A DNA stretch of 64,000 nt from CBDBZL01 sp965213545. Its GTDB lineage: Bacteria; Pseudomonadota; Alphaproteobacteria; Sphingomonadales; Sphingomonadaceae. The DNA lies in NCBI GenBank assembly GCA_965213545.1, contig CBDBZL010000002.1:496001-560000 (forward strand), in the 5' to 3' direction. The translations under genes were made by a program, and so were the position numbers. The notes beneath the pieces were generated by a model that worked only from the letters and a program-made list of their open reading frames with translations, ran no database searches and was not told the origin of the DNA. Positions 35,196-44,209 of the stretch are shown one piece after another. The first letter of the stretch is position 1. Every line of letters begins with the position of its first letter.

Positions 35196-36127
35196 TGGCG
35201 ACGCCGCGCTCCCCTGTCCTGACGGCGCCGGTCCTGGTGATCGGGGCCACCGGCATGCTCGGTCGCCCGGTGGCCGAACACATGCGTGATGCGGGCGTCG
35301 AGGTGCGGGTCCTGTCCCGCTCCCCGACAAACGCGCGCGCGCAGCTTGGCGAGGGCTTCGACTATCGACCGGGCGACGTCGAGGACGGCCCTACCCTCGA
35401 CGCTGCGCTGGCAGGTTGCGGCGGCGTGCATGTTAACTTGCGCGGGACCAGCTTTGCCGAAGCGATCAGGGTTGAGGCGGAAGGGACCGCGCGTGTCGCA
35501 CGCGCTGCGGCAAGGGCAGGCGCGCACCTGACCTATCTTTCGGGTGCCGGGGTCGACCAAGCCGACCCGGCCCATTTCCCCGTCCGCATCAAGCAGGCGG
35601 CCGAAGCCTCGATCCGCGACAGCGGCGCGTCCTACACCATCTTGCGGGCGACCCATTTCATGGAATCGCTCGACATGTTCATCCGCGGAAATGCGGCGGT
35701 CATCCCCGGACATCAGCCGCATCGCTGGCACTATCTGGCCGCCAGCGACTACGCGGCGCAGGTTCTGAAGGCGCATGGCAATCGCGCGGCGCGCGGACGT
35801 GCCTTCACGCTGCTGGGACCCGAGGCGCTGACCATGCGCGAGGCGCTGACCCGCTATGTCGCGGCACTGATGCCCGAGGCGCGCGTGCGAGAGATGCCGC
35901 TGCCGCTGCTGCGCCTGATCGCCAGGGCAACGCGCAACCGGCAGCTGGCGATGGTAGCGGCGCTGTTCGAAGCCTTCCGCCAGATCCCCGAAGGCCGCGA
36001 TCCAGGAAACGAGACGCAGGAAGTGCTGGGCCCCGCCCACACTGATCTTGCCAGCTGGCTCAACCGGCGGCGGGACGCGGCCCGAGGTCAGACAGACAGC
36101 AAAGATCAAAACACAGGAGACGGATGA
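35195..36127 (+). CDS. NmrA-like/atypical SDR NAD(P)H-binding protein (paralogue 1)
   Basis: A 310-residue atypical SDR. The dinucleotide-binding motif VIGATGMLGRPVAEHM is at the N-terminus, then a YLSGAGVDQAD segment and ASYTILRATHFMESL, as in NmrA and isoflavone-reductase-type proteins. The ATG at 35195 shares a base with the dehydrogenase stop; a GTG one codon earlier is possible. It overlaps the following aldolase gene. It may reduce a quinone, enone or similar intermediate. A second copy of this type lies at 47164. Confidence 0.8.
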   Translation: MATPRSPVLTAPVLVIGATGMLGRPVAEHMRDAGVEVRVLSRSPTNARAQLGEGFDYRPGDVEDGPTLDAALAGCGGVHVNLRGTSFAEAIRVEAEGTARVARAAARAGAHLTYLSGAGVDQADPAHFPVRIKQAAEASIRDSGASYTILRATHFMESLDMFIRGNAAVIPGHQPHRWHYLAASDYAAQVLKAHGNRAARGRAFTLLGPEALTMREALTRYVAALMPEARVREMPLPLLRLIARATRNRQLAMVAALFEAFRQIPEGRDPGNETQEVLGPAHTDLASWLNRRRDAARGQTDSKDQNTGDG

Positions 36128-37242
36128 TGAACGAGCTTACCAAGGAACGCCCGCCTGCCACCGCAACTGGCAAGGACCTGAGCTGGGCGCGCGACCATTT
36201 CAAGGGCATCGAGAACATCCTCCTGCCCTCCTTCACGCCCGACATGAAGGAGCTGGACGAGGAAGGGATCCGCCATGACGTGCGCATGAGCAAGAAGCAC
36301 GGTTTCTTCTCGGTATTCCTTGCCGGTGTGGGCCTGACGCCCGACGAACTGGTGAAAATGATCGCCATCGTCGCGGACGAGGCGGCGGGCGAATTGCAGG
36401 TCGCCTATCCCGCCGGCTTCGAGGGCTTCGATGACGAGCAGGGTCTGGTGCGGCGGGCAAGCGACGCGGGCGCGACGCATATGCTGCTGCATCCCCCCTT
36501 CGACTGGAAGCCCGCCGACGAGGCCGAACTGGAGCAATGGTACCGCTCCATGATCGAGGCGGGTGACCTGGGTGCGGTGCTGTGGGCGACCGATGGCTGG
36601 AACTTCCGACATTTCGCGCCGGGCAACATTCCCATCAACGTCATCGACCGGCTGGCCGACCATGACAAGGTGCTGGCGATCAAGCCGATGACCACGCTCG
36701 ACGAGGCGATCTTGTTCGACTTGTGCGAGACGGTTTACGACCGGCTGGTGATGGGCTGCGTCAACCTGCGCATGTTCCCGATCATGAGCAAGTATTACGG
36801 CGCCACCTGGAGCGGGGCGTGGACCGCAGAGGCGCTGCAATCCCCCAACAAGCCCTACATCGCCGATTACGTTCGGCAGATGAACGCGGGCGACTATGAC
36901 GCGGCGGTCAAGACCTATTACAAGCTGATCCCGGCCTACCAGGCGCTATTCGGCATGATGGCGCCGCTGCTGCCCAAGGGTGTCCATCCGTTCACCCAGC
37001 TCAAATATTACCAGTGGTTCGTCGGCGGCAATGGCGGCCTGTTGCGCACCCCGCACCATCCGCTCGAGCGCGAGTTCGTGCTGACCGGCGACCAGCGCGG
37101 CGCGATCGCCGAGGCCTACCAGACGCTGGGGATCGAGAAGCAGGGGCCCGAAGAGAGCTTTGTCACTGGCCGAGCGCTGTTCGAGCAGGGGAGCAAGCCG
37201 GCCGATATCAGCGGCGAAGCGCGCCGGATGGTCGCCGATTGA
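36127..37242 (+). CDS. dihydrodipicolinate synthase-superfamily aldolase, paralogue C
   Basis: A 371-residue member of the same family as the two aldolases at 25912-27986. The N-terminal GIENILLPSFTPDMKELDEEG and the C-terminal WFVGGNGG loop are shared. The Schiff-base lysine is K186 (VLAIKPMTTLD), but the Tyr position is Trp (W153, VLWATDGW). The start at 36127 has the better spacing from AGGAGA; the adjacent ATG at 36124 is the alternative. It lies between an NmrA-type gene and TonB receptor 2. Function unknown. Confidence 0.8.
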   Translation: MNELTKERPPATATGKDLSWARDHFKGIENILLPSFTPDMKELDEEGIRHDVRMSKKHGFFSVFLAGVGLTPDELVKMIAIVADEAAGELQVAYPAGFEGFDDEQGLVRRASDAGATHMLLHPPFDWKPADEAELEQWYRSMIEAGDLGAVLWATDGWNFRHFAPGNIPINVIDRLADHDKVLAIKPMTTLDEAILFDLCETVYDRLVMGCVNLRMFPIMSKYYGATWSGAWTAEALQSPNKPYIADYVRQMNAGDYDAAVKTYYKLIPAYQALFGMMAPLLPKGVHPFTQLKYYQWFVGGNGGLLRTPHHPLEREFVLTGDQRGAIAEAYQTLGIEKQGPEESFVTGRALFEQGSKPADISGEARRMVAD

Positions 37243-37277
37243 ACGGGTGTGACAGGCAGGACAAGGGGAATAAGACG

Positions 37278-39599
37278 ATGAGAGCAAAGCATCTGGCCAG
37301 CGCTTCGGCGACACTGGTGATGGTTCTAGGGGCACCGGGCGCGCTGGCGCAAGACGCACCCAATGCTTCCCCCACACAAGACCGGGCGCGCGATGCCGGC
37401 GGTGTTCCGGAGATCGTGGTCACCGCGACCCGGCGCGAAACGCTGCTCCAGGACGTGCCGATCGCGGTCACCGCCTATGGCGACGAGACGATCCAGGCGC
37501 TGTCCGCCGAAACCGTGGGCGAGCTGGCCGATTTCACTCCCAACCTGACGCGCAGCGCCGGGCCGACGGGGGGCAACGATGCCTTCTTCTTCATTCGCGG
37601 CATCGGCCAAGTGGACTCCAACCCAGCCGCGGACCCCGGGGTGGGCGTCTATGTCGACGGGGTTTATTTCGCGCGGCTCCAGGGTGCCTCGATCGACACC
37701 GGCGATATCGAGCGGGTCGAGGTGCTGCGTGGTCCGCAAGGCACGCTGTTCGGGCGCAACACCATCGGCGGGGCGATCAACATCACCACTTCGGACCCGG
37801 AAAGGGATTTCGGCGTCGAAGGCCGGTTCACCTTGGGAATGCGCGACCGGGTAGACGTTTACGCGGCGGTCGATCTGCCCACAGGCGACACCTTCGGGGT
37901 GCGCGCGTCGGCTTCATACCGCACGCAGGATGGCTGGGGCACCAATGTCTATACCGGGCAGACCTTCAACGATGTCGAGAACCTTTCGGGCAGGTTGCGG
38001 GCGTTGTGGGAGCCCACGGAAGACATCCGTCTGGCATTGACCGCACAGGGCACGCGCGGGCGGGGCACCTCGGCGCATACCATCCTCACCGGTTTCAACC
38101 CCAATGCCGGTCCGATCCCGGGGACCACGCCGCTCGGCGTTCCCTTCCCGCGGCAGCTGTTGCAGGACACCTCGGACGACATCGACGACAATTTCAACTC
38201 GATCGACCCGCGAAACGATCTCGACACCTGGGGCGTTTCGGGCGACTTCGACTGGGGTTTTTCCGAGACCACCTCGCTAAGGGTCATCCTGGCCTATCGC
38301 GAGCTCGAGCAGTTCGTCACCAACGACTTCGATGGAACCGGCTTTCGCACTTTCGACAATTTCTTCGACACCTCTACCCAACAGGTCTCGGGCGAAGTGC
38401 ACCTCTATGGCGATGCGTTCGACGATCGGCTCGAGTTCCTGGTGGGCGGCTATGCGTTCGAGGAAACCATCGACCATATCAACGGCATCTGCCTTGGCTC
38501 GAACACCGGCGCGCCGTTCGCCAATGTCCGCCTGACCGAGGGATGCCTGCGCAACAACCAGCGCTTCGGGCTCGACATCACCAGTCTTGCGGCATTCGCC
38601 AATGCCTCCTTCGAAATCATCCCCAACCTCTCGATCATCCTGGGCGGGCGCTATACGCATGAGGAGAAGGAGCAGCGCTTCGACTTCTTCCTCGACAACA
38701 CGGACGGCGTGTTCAGCTTCTTCCGCATTCCTCCGCTGATCCTGCCCACGCTCTCGCCCGACAATCCCAACCTCAACATCCCCACCACCTACAATGAAAG
38801 CTTCGACGAGTTCACTCCGCGGCTGGGCGTAGAATACAAGGCAACGCCCGACATCCTGGTCTATGCGAACTATTCCAAGGGCTTCAAGTCGGGCGGGTTC
38901 AACGGGCGGCCATCGCCCAATCCGACGGGCGGGTTCAACGAGATCCTGCCCTATGATCCCGAGACGCTCGACACTTATGAGCTAGGTATTAAGTCGGACC
39001 TGTTCGGCAACATGCTGCGACTGAACGCGGCGGTGTTCTATTCCGAATATGACGGCATCCAGCTGCTGGTGCTCGATCCGCAATCGGGGTTCTTCAATAC
39101 GCAGAACGCGGGCGAGAATGAGATCCACGGCTTCGAGGTCGAGGTTACCGCGCGTCCGCTCGACAGCCTGACGATCTATGGCAATGTCGGTTACCTGCAC
39201 GACGAATATGTGTTCGTGAACCCGTTGGCGCTGGGGATCGACTTGGACGACCAGCTACCGGTGACACCGACCTGGAACGTGGCCGCCGGCGTCAATTACG
39301 CGATCGATCTGGCAACAGGGGCGCAGGTCAATCTGCGGGCCGATTATACCTATCGCAGTTCGGTGTTCTATGGCGCGGGCAATGCGCCGCTCGAGTTCCA
39401 GGATGGCGTCGGTCAGCTCAACCTACGGGTCCAATGGGAAGATGCAAGCGAGCGCTTTCGCGCCGCGGTATACGGCACGAACGTGACCGACGAGCGCTAT
39501 CTAACCAACGGGCAGGATGTGCGCGGCGCGCTGGGTGTGGCCTTCGCCGGGGTCTCGGCGCCCGCCGAGTTCGGCGTCGAGTTCGGCTTCGAGTTCTAA
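37278..39599 (+). CDS. TonB-dependent outer-membrane receptor 2
   Basis: A 773-residue receptor: signal peptide about 1-25, TonB-box-like PEIVVTATRRE near 44, plug with FFIRGIGQVDSNPAADPG and VEVLRGPQGTLFGRNTIGG, and a barrel with the final residue Phe. It closely resembles receptor 3 (44806), including the plug motif, so the two are recent paralogues or share a ligand class. It is 35 bp downstream of aldolase C and is followed by a secreted metallo-hydrolase gene. Confidence 0.9.
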   Translation: MRAKHLASASATLVMVLGAPGALAQDAPNASPTQDRARDAGGVPEIVVTATRRETLLQDVPIAVTAYGDETIQALSAETVGELADFTPNLTRSAGPTGGNDAFFFIRGIGQVDSNPAADPGVGVYVDGVYFARLQGASIDTGDIERVEVLRGPQGTLFGRNTIGGAINITTSDPERDFGVEGRFTLGMRDRVDVYAAVDLPTGDTFGVRASASYRTQDGWGTNVYTGQTFNDVENLSGRLRALWEPTEDIRLALTAQGTRGRGTSAHTILTGFNPNAGPIPGTTPLGVPFPRQLLQDTSDDIDDNFNSIDPRNDLDTWGVSGDFDWGFSETTSLRVILAYRELEQFVTNDFDGTGFRTFDNFFDTSTQQVSGEVHLYGDAFDDRLEFLVGGYAFEETIDHINGICLGSNTGAPFANVRLTEGCLRNNQRFGLDITSLAAFANASFEIIPNLSIILGGRYTHEEKEQRFDFFLDNTDGVFSFFRIPPLILPTLSPDNPNLNIPTTYNESFDEFTPRLGVEYKATPDILVYANYSKGFKSGGFNGRPSPNPTGGFNEILPYDPETLDTYELGIKSDLFGNMLRLNAAVFYSEYDGIQLLVLDPQSGFFNTQNAGENEIHGFEVEVTARPLDSLTIYGNVGYLHDEYVFVNPLALGIDLDDQLPVTPTWNVAAGVNYAIDLATGAQVNLRADYTYRSSVFYGAGNAPLEFQDGVGQLNLRVQWEDASERFRAAVYGTNVTDERYLTNGQDVRGALGVAFAGVSAPAEFGVEFGFEF

Positions 39600-39607
39600 A
39601 CGATACC

Positions 39608-39639
39608 GCGCCGGCCACGTGGTCTGCGAACGCCGGCGC
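39608..39639 (+). terminator. GC-rich hairpin after receptor 2
   Basis: Eight-bp arms GCGCCGGC and GCCGGCGC (39608-39615, 39632-39639) enclose a 16-nt loop, starting 8 nt after the receptor-2 stop. No T-run follows. It could attenuate read-through into the metallo-hydrolase gene. Confidence 0.4.
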
Positions 39640-39643
39640 AAGT

Positions 39644-39669
39644 GATCAAAATGAGCGATCAAAATGAGC
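39644..39669 (+). repeat. 13-bp tandem duplication upstream of metallo-hydrolase gene
   Basis: GATCAAAATGAGC occurs twice head-to-tail. Each copy contains an ATG. The second ATG (39664) runs out of frame past the hydrolase ribosome site, while the first (39651) opens a nine-codon ORF that stops at 39678-39680, just before the hydrolase start. Confidence 0.6.
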
Positions 39670-39686
39670 GAAAAGGGTAATCGGTG

Positions 39687-40697
39687 ATGCTAAAGGCAAC
39701 TGCAAGGCAGGCGATGGCGATGCTGCTTGCCGCTTCGAGCCTGGGCATCACCAGTCCGCTCCAGGCGCAGGACCATGCAGCGAGCTCGCCCGACTGCGCC
39801 GTGCTCGACGCCTGCTTCGTTACGCTGGGCACGGCCGGCGGCCCACGTGCGGACAAGGAACGCTCGCAGCCGGCCAACGCCTTCGTCTCGAGCAAGGGCA
39901 TCATGCTGTTCGATGCCGGCGACGGGACGGTGGGACAGCTGGCGGCGCTGGGCTACGAACTTCCCGCCATCGACGCGGTGTTCCTGAGCCATCTGCATTT
40001 CGACCATATCTCCGGGCTCTTCGGGGTCATCGGCCTGCGCTACGCGCTCGATGTGCGCCGTCCCCTGACTATCTACGGACCGACGGGAACCGCCGAGCTG
40101 GTCACCGGCCTATTCGCCGCGAGCCAACCAACGCAGCGCACCGGTTATGGCGTAGGCGACAATTTTGCCGACCCCGCCGGCTTTGTCACGGTGGTCGAGC
40201 TTGCCGATGGACAGACGGTGGACGCGCTACCGGGCATTACCGTACGCGCGGTGCAGAACACGCATTACAGCCAGGCTCCCAATGGCCCTGCGCGGGGGAC
40301 GCAATCGCTGTCCTATCGCATCGACACCGCCACGCGCTCGATCGTCTATACCGGCGATACGGGTCCGAGCGAGGCGGTCACCCGGCTGGCCGCGGATGCC
40401 GATCTGCTGGTGAGCGAGATCATCGACCTTGAGGCGATCACCGCGGCCATGCAGGAAAATCCGATGATCGGCGCCCCGCCCGAAACGGTCACCATGATCG
40501 CCCGGCACCTGGCCGCGCACCATCTCACCGCCGAACAGGTGGCCGAGATGGCGCGCACTGCAGGCGTGAAAAGCGTGGTCCTGACGCATCTGGTGCCCGC
40601 AATGCCCGCGGCCGAAGCACAGCGCGCCTATGCCGACCGGGTCCAGGCGGGTTTCACAGGGTCGGTCATTGTCGCGGAAGATGGAGGGGCTTATTAG
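39687..40697 (+). CDS. secreted MBL-fold metallo-hydrolase
   Basis: A 336-residue metallo-beta-lactamase-fold protein with a signal peptide (about 1-28). The zinc motif is HLHFDH (in FLSHLHFDHISGLFG), with later ligands likely in NTHYSQ, YTGDTGPSE and LTHLVPAMP. The ATG at 39687 is preferred over a GTG one codon before. It is 87 bp after receptor 2, so probably periplasmic processing of the same class of ligand, such as lactone, ester or phosphodiester hydrolysis. Substrate unknown. Confidence 0.83.
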   Translation: MLKATARQAMAMLLAASSLGITSPLQAQDHAASSPDCAVLDACFVTLGTAGGPRADKERSQPANAFVSSKGIMLFDAGDGTVGQLAALGYELPAIDAVFLSHLHFDHISGLFGVIGLRYALDVRRPLTIYGPTGTAELVTGLFAASQPTQRTGYGVGDNFADPAGFVTVVELADGQTVDALPGITVRAVQNTHYSQAPNGPARGTQSLSYRIDTATRSIVYTGDTGPSEAVTRLAADADLLVSEIIDLEAITAAMQENPMIGAPPETVTMIARHLAAHHLTAEQVAEMARTAGVKSVVLTHLVPAMPAAEAQRAYADRVQAGFTGSVIVAEDGGAY

Positions 40698-40764
40698 CCG
40701 CAACCTCGCCTATCCTTGGGGCGCCACGGTCTTCCCGCACGCCAGGAACCGTGGGCTTGATCGC

Positions 40765-41247
40765 CTAGGCGGCCGTCCCTCCCGCACGCTTGTCAGCCAG
40801 CGCCGCGCGCACCACACTGGGTATCACGATGAAGCCGAGCGCCACGCCGTAGATGATCTTGAAGACCATGACCGAGCCATAGGACCAGTCGCCATTCCAC
40901 ACCAGCCACAAGACCAGAACCATTGGCGGGACGAGCAGGATGACCGCGCCCGCGCCAAGCGCCGCGGCGCGCAGGAGAACGCTGGACGGCAACCGGTGCG
41001 GCCCTGGAAGCGGCGTAAGGCCCTGATGCACCGCATTGCGCGTGACGATGGTCAGCACCAGCGTGGTGATGAAGGTAATCATGAACGTGGTCGGCACAAG
41101 ATCGAAGGCCAGCCCATTGATGCCCCAAAGCCCCACTTGTTCCATTCCGCCAAACAGGAGCACCACAAAACCGGCGCTGAAGACGGCGTTCAGCACCGCC
41201 GAGACGGCGAGCTGGATATTGAGGAACTTACGTTGATCGCGCGACAC
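40765..41247 (-). CDS. hypothetical four-helix membrane protein
   Basis: A 160-residue protein with about four hydrophobic segments (LAVSAVLNAVFSAGFVVLLFGG, TTFMITFITTLVLTIV, LGAGAVILLVPPMVLVLWLVW, FKIIYGVALGFIVIPSVV). The GTG at 41247 has GGAGA six nt upstream. It is divergent from the gluconate-dehydrogenase-like small subunit gene. I do not recognise the family. Confidence 0.6.
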   Translation of the reverse strand: MSRDQRKFLNIQLAVSAVLNAVFSAGFVVLLFGGMEQVGLWGINGLAFDLVPTTFMITFITTLVLTIVTRNAVHQGLTPLPGPHRLPSSVLLRAAALGAGAVILLVPPMVLVLWLVWNGDWSYGSVMVFKIIYGVALGFIVIPSVVRAALADKRAGGTAA

Positions 41248-41348
41248 GGGTTTCTCCGCAATGTTGATGGCGAACCTAAGCCGATGCAGCGCGGTGCGGC
41301 AATGGTGCCGTGGGTCCGCATGACCCAGCATTGCGGGGAGGCAAGAGC

Positions 41349-41918
41349 GTGAAGCTGGATCGGCGGACCATCCTCGCGGGCACGGGGGGCGCCGTCGGCG
41401 TCGGCGCGTTCGCCTATCTGGTGGGCAACGAGCTTGTCAGTCTGACACCGGGCGAGGCGCGCGAGAGGGGCGCGGAACTTCGCAGCCTGACCACGCAAGA
41501 AGTGGTGACGCTGGAAGCGCTGGGCGACACGCTGCTGCCCGGCGCGGCGGCGGCGGGGATCGCCCATTTCGTCGACAATCAGGTCAGCGGGCCGGCAGCT
41601 CAATGCCTGCTGATCGCGCGCAATCTGGACGTGCCCGCGCCGTTCCTCGATTTCTACCGCGCCGGTCTCGCCGCACTCGATGGTCATGCGCAGTCGGTCG
41701 CCGGGAACAGCTTTGCCGACCTGGACGCCGAGGCAAGGCGATCCATCGTCGCTGCCATCGCCAAGGCCCCGCCGGCGGATTGGCGAGGCCCCCCCTCGCC
41801 GCTGTTCTACTTCGTCACCCGTTCGGACGCGGTGGATGTGGTCTACGGAACGATCGAGGGCGCCGAGCGGCTCGGGGTGCCATACCTGGCGCATATCACG
41901 CCGGGAACGCCCTGGTGA
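41349..41918 (+). CDS. gluconate 2-dehydrogenase subunit 3-family protein (small subunit of membrane-linked GMC dehydrogenase)
   Basis: A 189-residue protein starting with a twin-arginine-like signal (KLDRRTILAGTGG). The body matches the gluconate_2-dh3 family, which stabilises and helps export a GMC flavoprotein to the periplasm. The GTG start follows GGGGAGG by 7 nt. The stop overlaps the GMC gene start (GTGA), consistent with a two-subunit complex, with the Tat signal on the small subunit carrying the partner. Confidence 0.83.
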   Translation: MKLDRRTILAGTGGAVGVGAFAYLVGNELVSLTPGEARERGAELRSLTTQEVVTLEALGDTLLPGAAAAGIAHFVDNQVSGPAAQCLLIARNLDVPAPFLDFYRAGLAALDGHAQSVAGNSFADLDAEARRSIVAAIAKAPPADWRGPPSPLFYFVTRSDAVDVVYGTIEGAERLGVPYLAHITPGTPW

Positions 41919-43498
41919 GCGCGGCGGGCGATCGCCGGCGCGCACGCGCGCAGACGTTCGAGACCTTCGATACGGTCATCGTGGGCGCCGGCGCGTCGGG
42001 TGCGTTGATGGCGGCGCGGCTGGCCGAGGCGGGGCTTGGCGTGCTGATGCTGGAGGCGGGTCCGGCCTGGACCCTGGATGATCTCAAGAGTTCGCAGATC
42101 TGGTCGCGGCGCCTCAAATGGGGTGCGGCTCCGATCGAGTTCGCTGGCGATCACCGGGCCTTTGCACATAACCTCGGCACCGGCTGGGGAACGGGCGGCG
42201 CGGCGCTCCATCACTTCGCCACCTGGCCGCGCATGGGCGAGGAGGTGTTCGGCGTAAACAGCCGCTATGGTCGCGGGATCGACTGGCCGATCGCCTATGC
42301 CGACCTGCGTCCCTGGTACGACAAGGTGCAGGCCGAAGTGGGCGTTTCGGGTGACGCATCGCGCGAGCCTTGGCACCCGCCTGCCGACCCCTATCCGCAG
42401 CCCGCGCTGCCGACATTCACGCAAGGCAAGCTGCTCGAAGCCGGGTTCGCCAAGCTTGGCCTGGCCACCGCGCCGCTTCCCGCCGGCATCCTGACGCGGG
42501 ACATTGGCGAGCGGCAGGCCTGCCAGTATGATGGCTGGTGCGAAGCGGGCTGCCCGATCGGCGCGCTCGCAAATCCGCTGGTCACGCACCTGCCGCTGGC
42601 CGAAGCCGCGGGCGCTCGCCTGCGCAATGGTGCCAGTGTCATCCGGTTGCTCCCCGGATCTAACGGACGTGCGGCGGGCATCGAATATGCCGATGCGGCG
42701 GGCGAGCGGCACCGCGTGCGCGCGGGGACCATCGTGCTGGCTGCCTCGGCGGTGCAGAACCCGCGCATCCTGTTCAACTCGGCATGCGAGGAATGGCCCG
42801 ATGGCCCGGGCAACCGCGCGGACCTGCTGGGGCGCTATTTCATGCTCGACGCGCTGACCCCGGTGTTCGGCATGTTCGAAGAGGAGACGCTCAACTATCA
42901 GGGCGTGCCCGCGGGGCAGCTCATGCACCGCTCGGTCTATCGCGAGCGGGCGGGCGGGCCGTTCGGCAGCTACCAATGGCAGATCGCCTCCTCGATGAAG
43001 CCCAACGACATGTTCGGCATCGCCATATCGCGCGCCGACATCATGGGCGAGGAACTGCACGACTTTATCCAGCGCGGCGCCAAGCACCTGGCGTTCATGG
43101 GCGCCTTGTGCGAGCAGTTGCCCGATGCGAACAACCGGGTGACCCTGTCCGAGAAGCGCGACGGCTTCGGCGTCCCGGTCGCGCTCGTGTCGCATAATTT
43201 CGGCCAGGAGCTGCTGGCGCTGATCGACCATTGCAGCAGCGAGGGCCTGGCGATCATGCGGGCGGCGGGCGCTGTGGAACAGTGGACCGGGCCGATGGGC
43301 GCGAGCCATATCTCGGGCGGCACCATCATGGGCGATGATGCGCGCAGTTCGGTCACCGACAGCTTCGGCCGGCTGCACGAGGTGGACAATGTCTACCTCA
43401 CGGGCGCCGGGCTGTTTCCCACCACCGGCGCGGTCAGCCCCACCTTCACGCTGCTGGCGCTGGCCGAACGCACCGCGGCGCGTATCCTGGCGGCCTAG
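41915..43498 (+). CDS. GMC-family FAD oxidoreductase, large subunit
   Basis: A 527-residue GMC flavoprotein oxidising an alcohol or sugar. The FAD motif is TVIVGAGASGALMAARLAEAG near residue 20. The typical four-Cys-type segment QACQYDGWCEAGCPIGA appears mid-protein, and the C-terminal active-site regions are SHISGGTIMG and FPTTGAVSPTFTLLALAERTA. The last motif has Ser where most GMC enzymes have Asn (N-P). It has no signal of its own, so it is probably co-exported with the small subunit. Electrons likely pass to a cytochrome. Confidence 0.87.
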   Translation: MSAAGDRRRARAQTFETFDTVIVGAGASGALMAARLAEAGLGVLMLEAGPAWTLDDLKSSQIWSRRLKWGAAPIEFAGDHRAFAHNLGTGWGTGGAALHHFATWPRMGEEVFGVNSRYGRGIDWPIAYADLRPWYDKVQAEVGVSGDASREPWHPPADPYPQPALPTFTQGKLLEAGFAKLGLATAPLPAGILTRDIGERQACQYDGWCEAGCPIGALANPLVTHLPLAEAAGARLRNGASVIRLLPGSNGRAAGIEYADAAGERHRVRAGTIVLAASAVQNPRILFNSACEEWPDGPGNRADLLGRYFMLDALTPVFGMFEEETLNYQGVPAGQLMHRSVYRERAGGPFGSYQWQIASSMKPNDMFGIAISRADIMGEELHDFIQRGAKHLAFMGALCEQLPDANNRVTLSEKRDGFGVPVALVSHNFGQELLALIDHCSSEGLAIMRAAGAVEQWTGPMGASHISGGTIMGDDARSSVTDSFGRLHEVDNVYLTGAGLFPTTGAVSPTFTLLALAERTAARILAA

Positions 43499-43516
43499 CC
43501 TGGCGGGGGAAACGCG

Positions 43517-44209
43517 CTAGGAGGCGGTCAGCAACCGCCCGCCCTGCGTCGCGCGCCCGGTATTGCGCCACACCGCCACGGCGATCCCCAGCGCGCTTGC
43601 CAGGAGCAGCGGTCCGCTCATGAACTCGAGCGCGAAATGGACCTGCGCGAAGAACGTCAGGCACAGGGCGTGCAGCAGATAGGGCAGCGCCGCCCAGCCC
43701 GGCAGCAATGGCGAGCGCCAGATCGCCAGCGCGGTAAGTCCGGCACCGAACAGCAGTGCGAAAGCCGAGGCGATGAGGAAGGGCAGCGCCAGCGGTCCGA
43801 AGATGGCGTCCTCGGCAATGATGATGACCGAAGGGTTTCCGGCAGCGTAGAGTTGCGCGACCATCGGCGCGGTGAGCGCGATGATCCCCGCGATCGGCAG
43901 GAACCGGCAGTTGCCTGCAATGCTCAGCACCATGCCCCAGAACGCCGGGCGCTCCCCCCCGGTCCCCCGCAGGAAAGCCCATAGCGCAATCCAGGCGAAG
44001 GGCTGGATGACCAGATTGAGCAGCAGGATCGCCCAGGTAAGCTCGCGCGTGGCAGCCTGCGACACGGCGATGAATGCGGGAACATCGAGCCCGTGGCCAT
44101 CGACCGGATTGGGCCCGCGCAGGGCCAGTCCGGCTATCGTCATCACTCCCGAGACGACCAGCAACGCGATCCCCAGGCGGATGCGCCGGCGGTCGCGCGC
44201 CGCGCTCAT
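43517..44209 (-). CDS. hypothetical multi-pass membrane protein
   Basis: A 230-residue protein with about six hydrophobic segments, including GIALLVVSGVMTIAGLALRG and LPFLIASAFALLFGAGLTAL. It starts in an ATGA overlap with the cytochrome b561 gene and is convergent with the GMC gene, 18 bp away. I do not recognise the family. It may be a membrane partner of the neighbouring redox proteins. Confidence 0.6.
   Translation of the reverse strand: MSAARDRRRIRLGIALLVVSGVMTIAGLALRGPNPVDGHGLDVPAFIAVSQAATRELTWAILLLNLVIQPFAWIALWAFLRGTGGERPAFWGMVLSIAGNCRFLPIAGIIALTAPMVAQLYAAGNPSVIIIAEDAIFGPLALPFLIASAFALLFGAGLTALAIWRSPLLPGWAALPYLLHALCLTFFAQVHFALEFMSGPLLLASALGIAVAVWRNTGRATQGGRLLTAS

Noticed and set aside
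41843..43378. Long minus-strand open frame opposite the GMC gene
   Set aside because: Composition and lack of family motifs show it is a shadow of the coding strand in high-GC DNA. Similar long antisense frames elsewhere were left out for the same reason.
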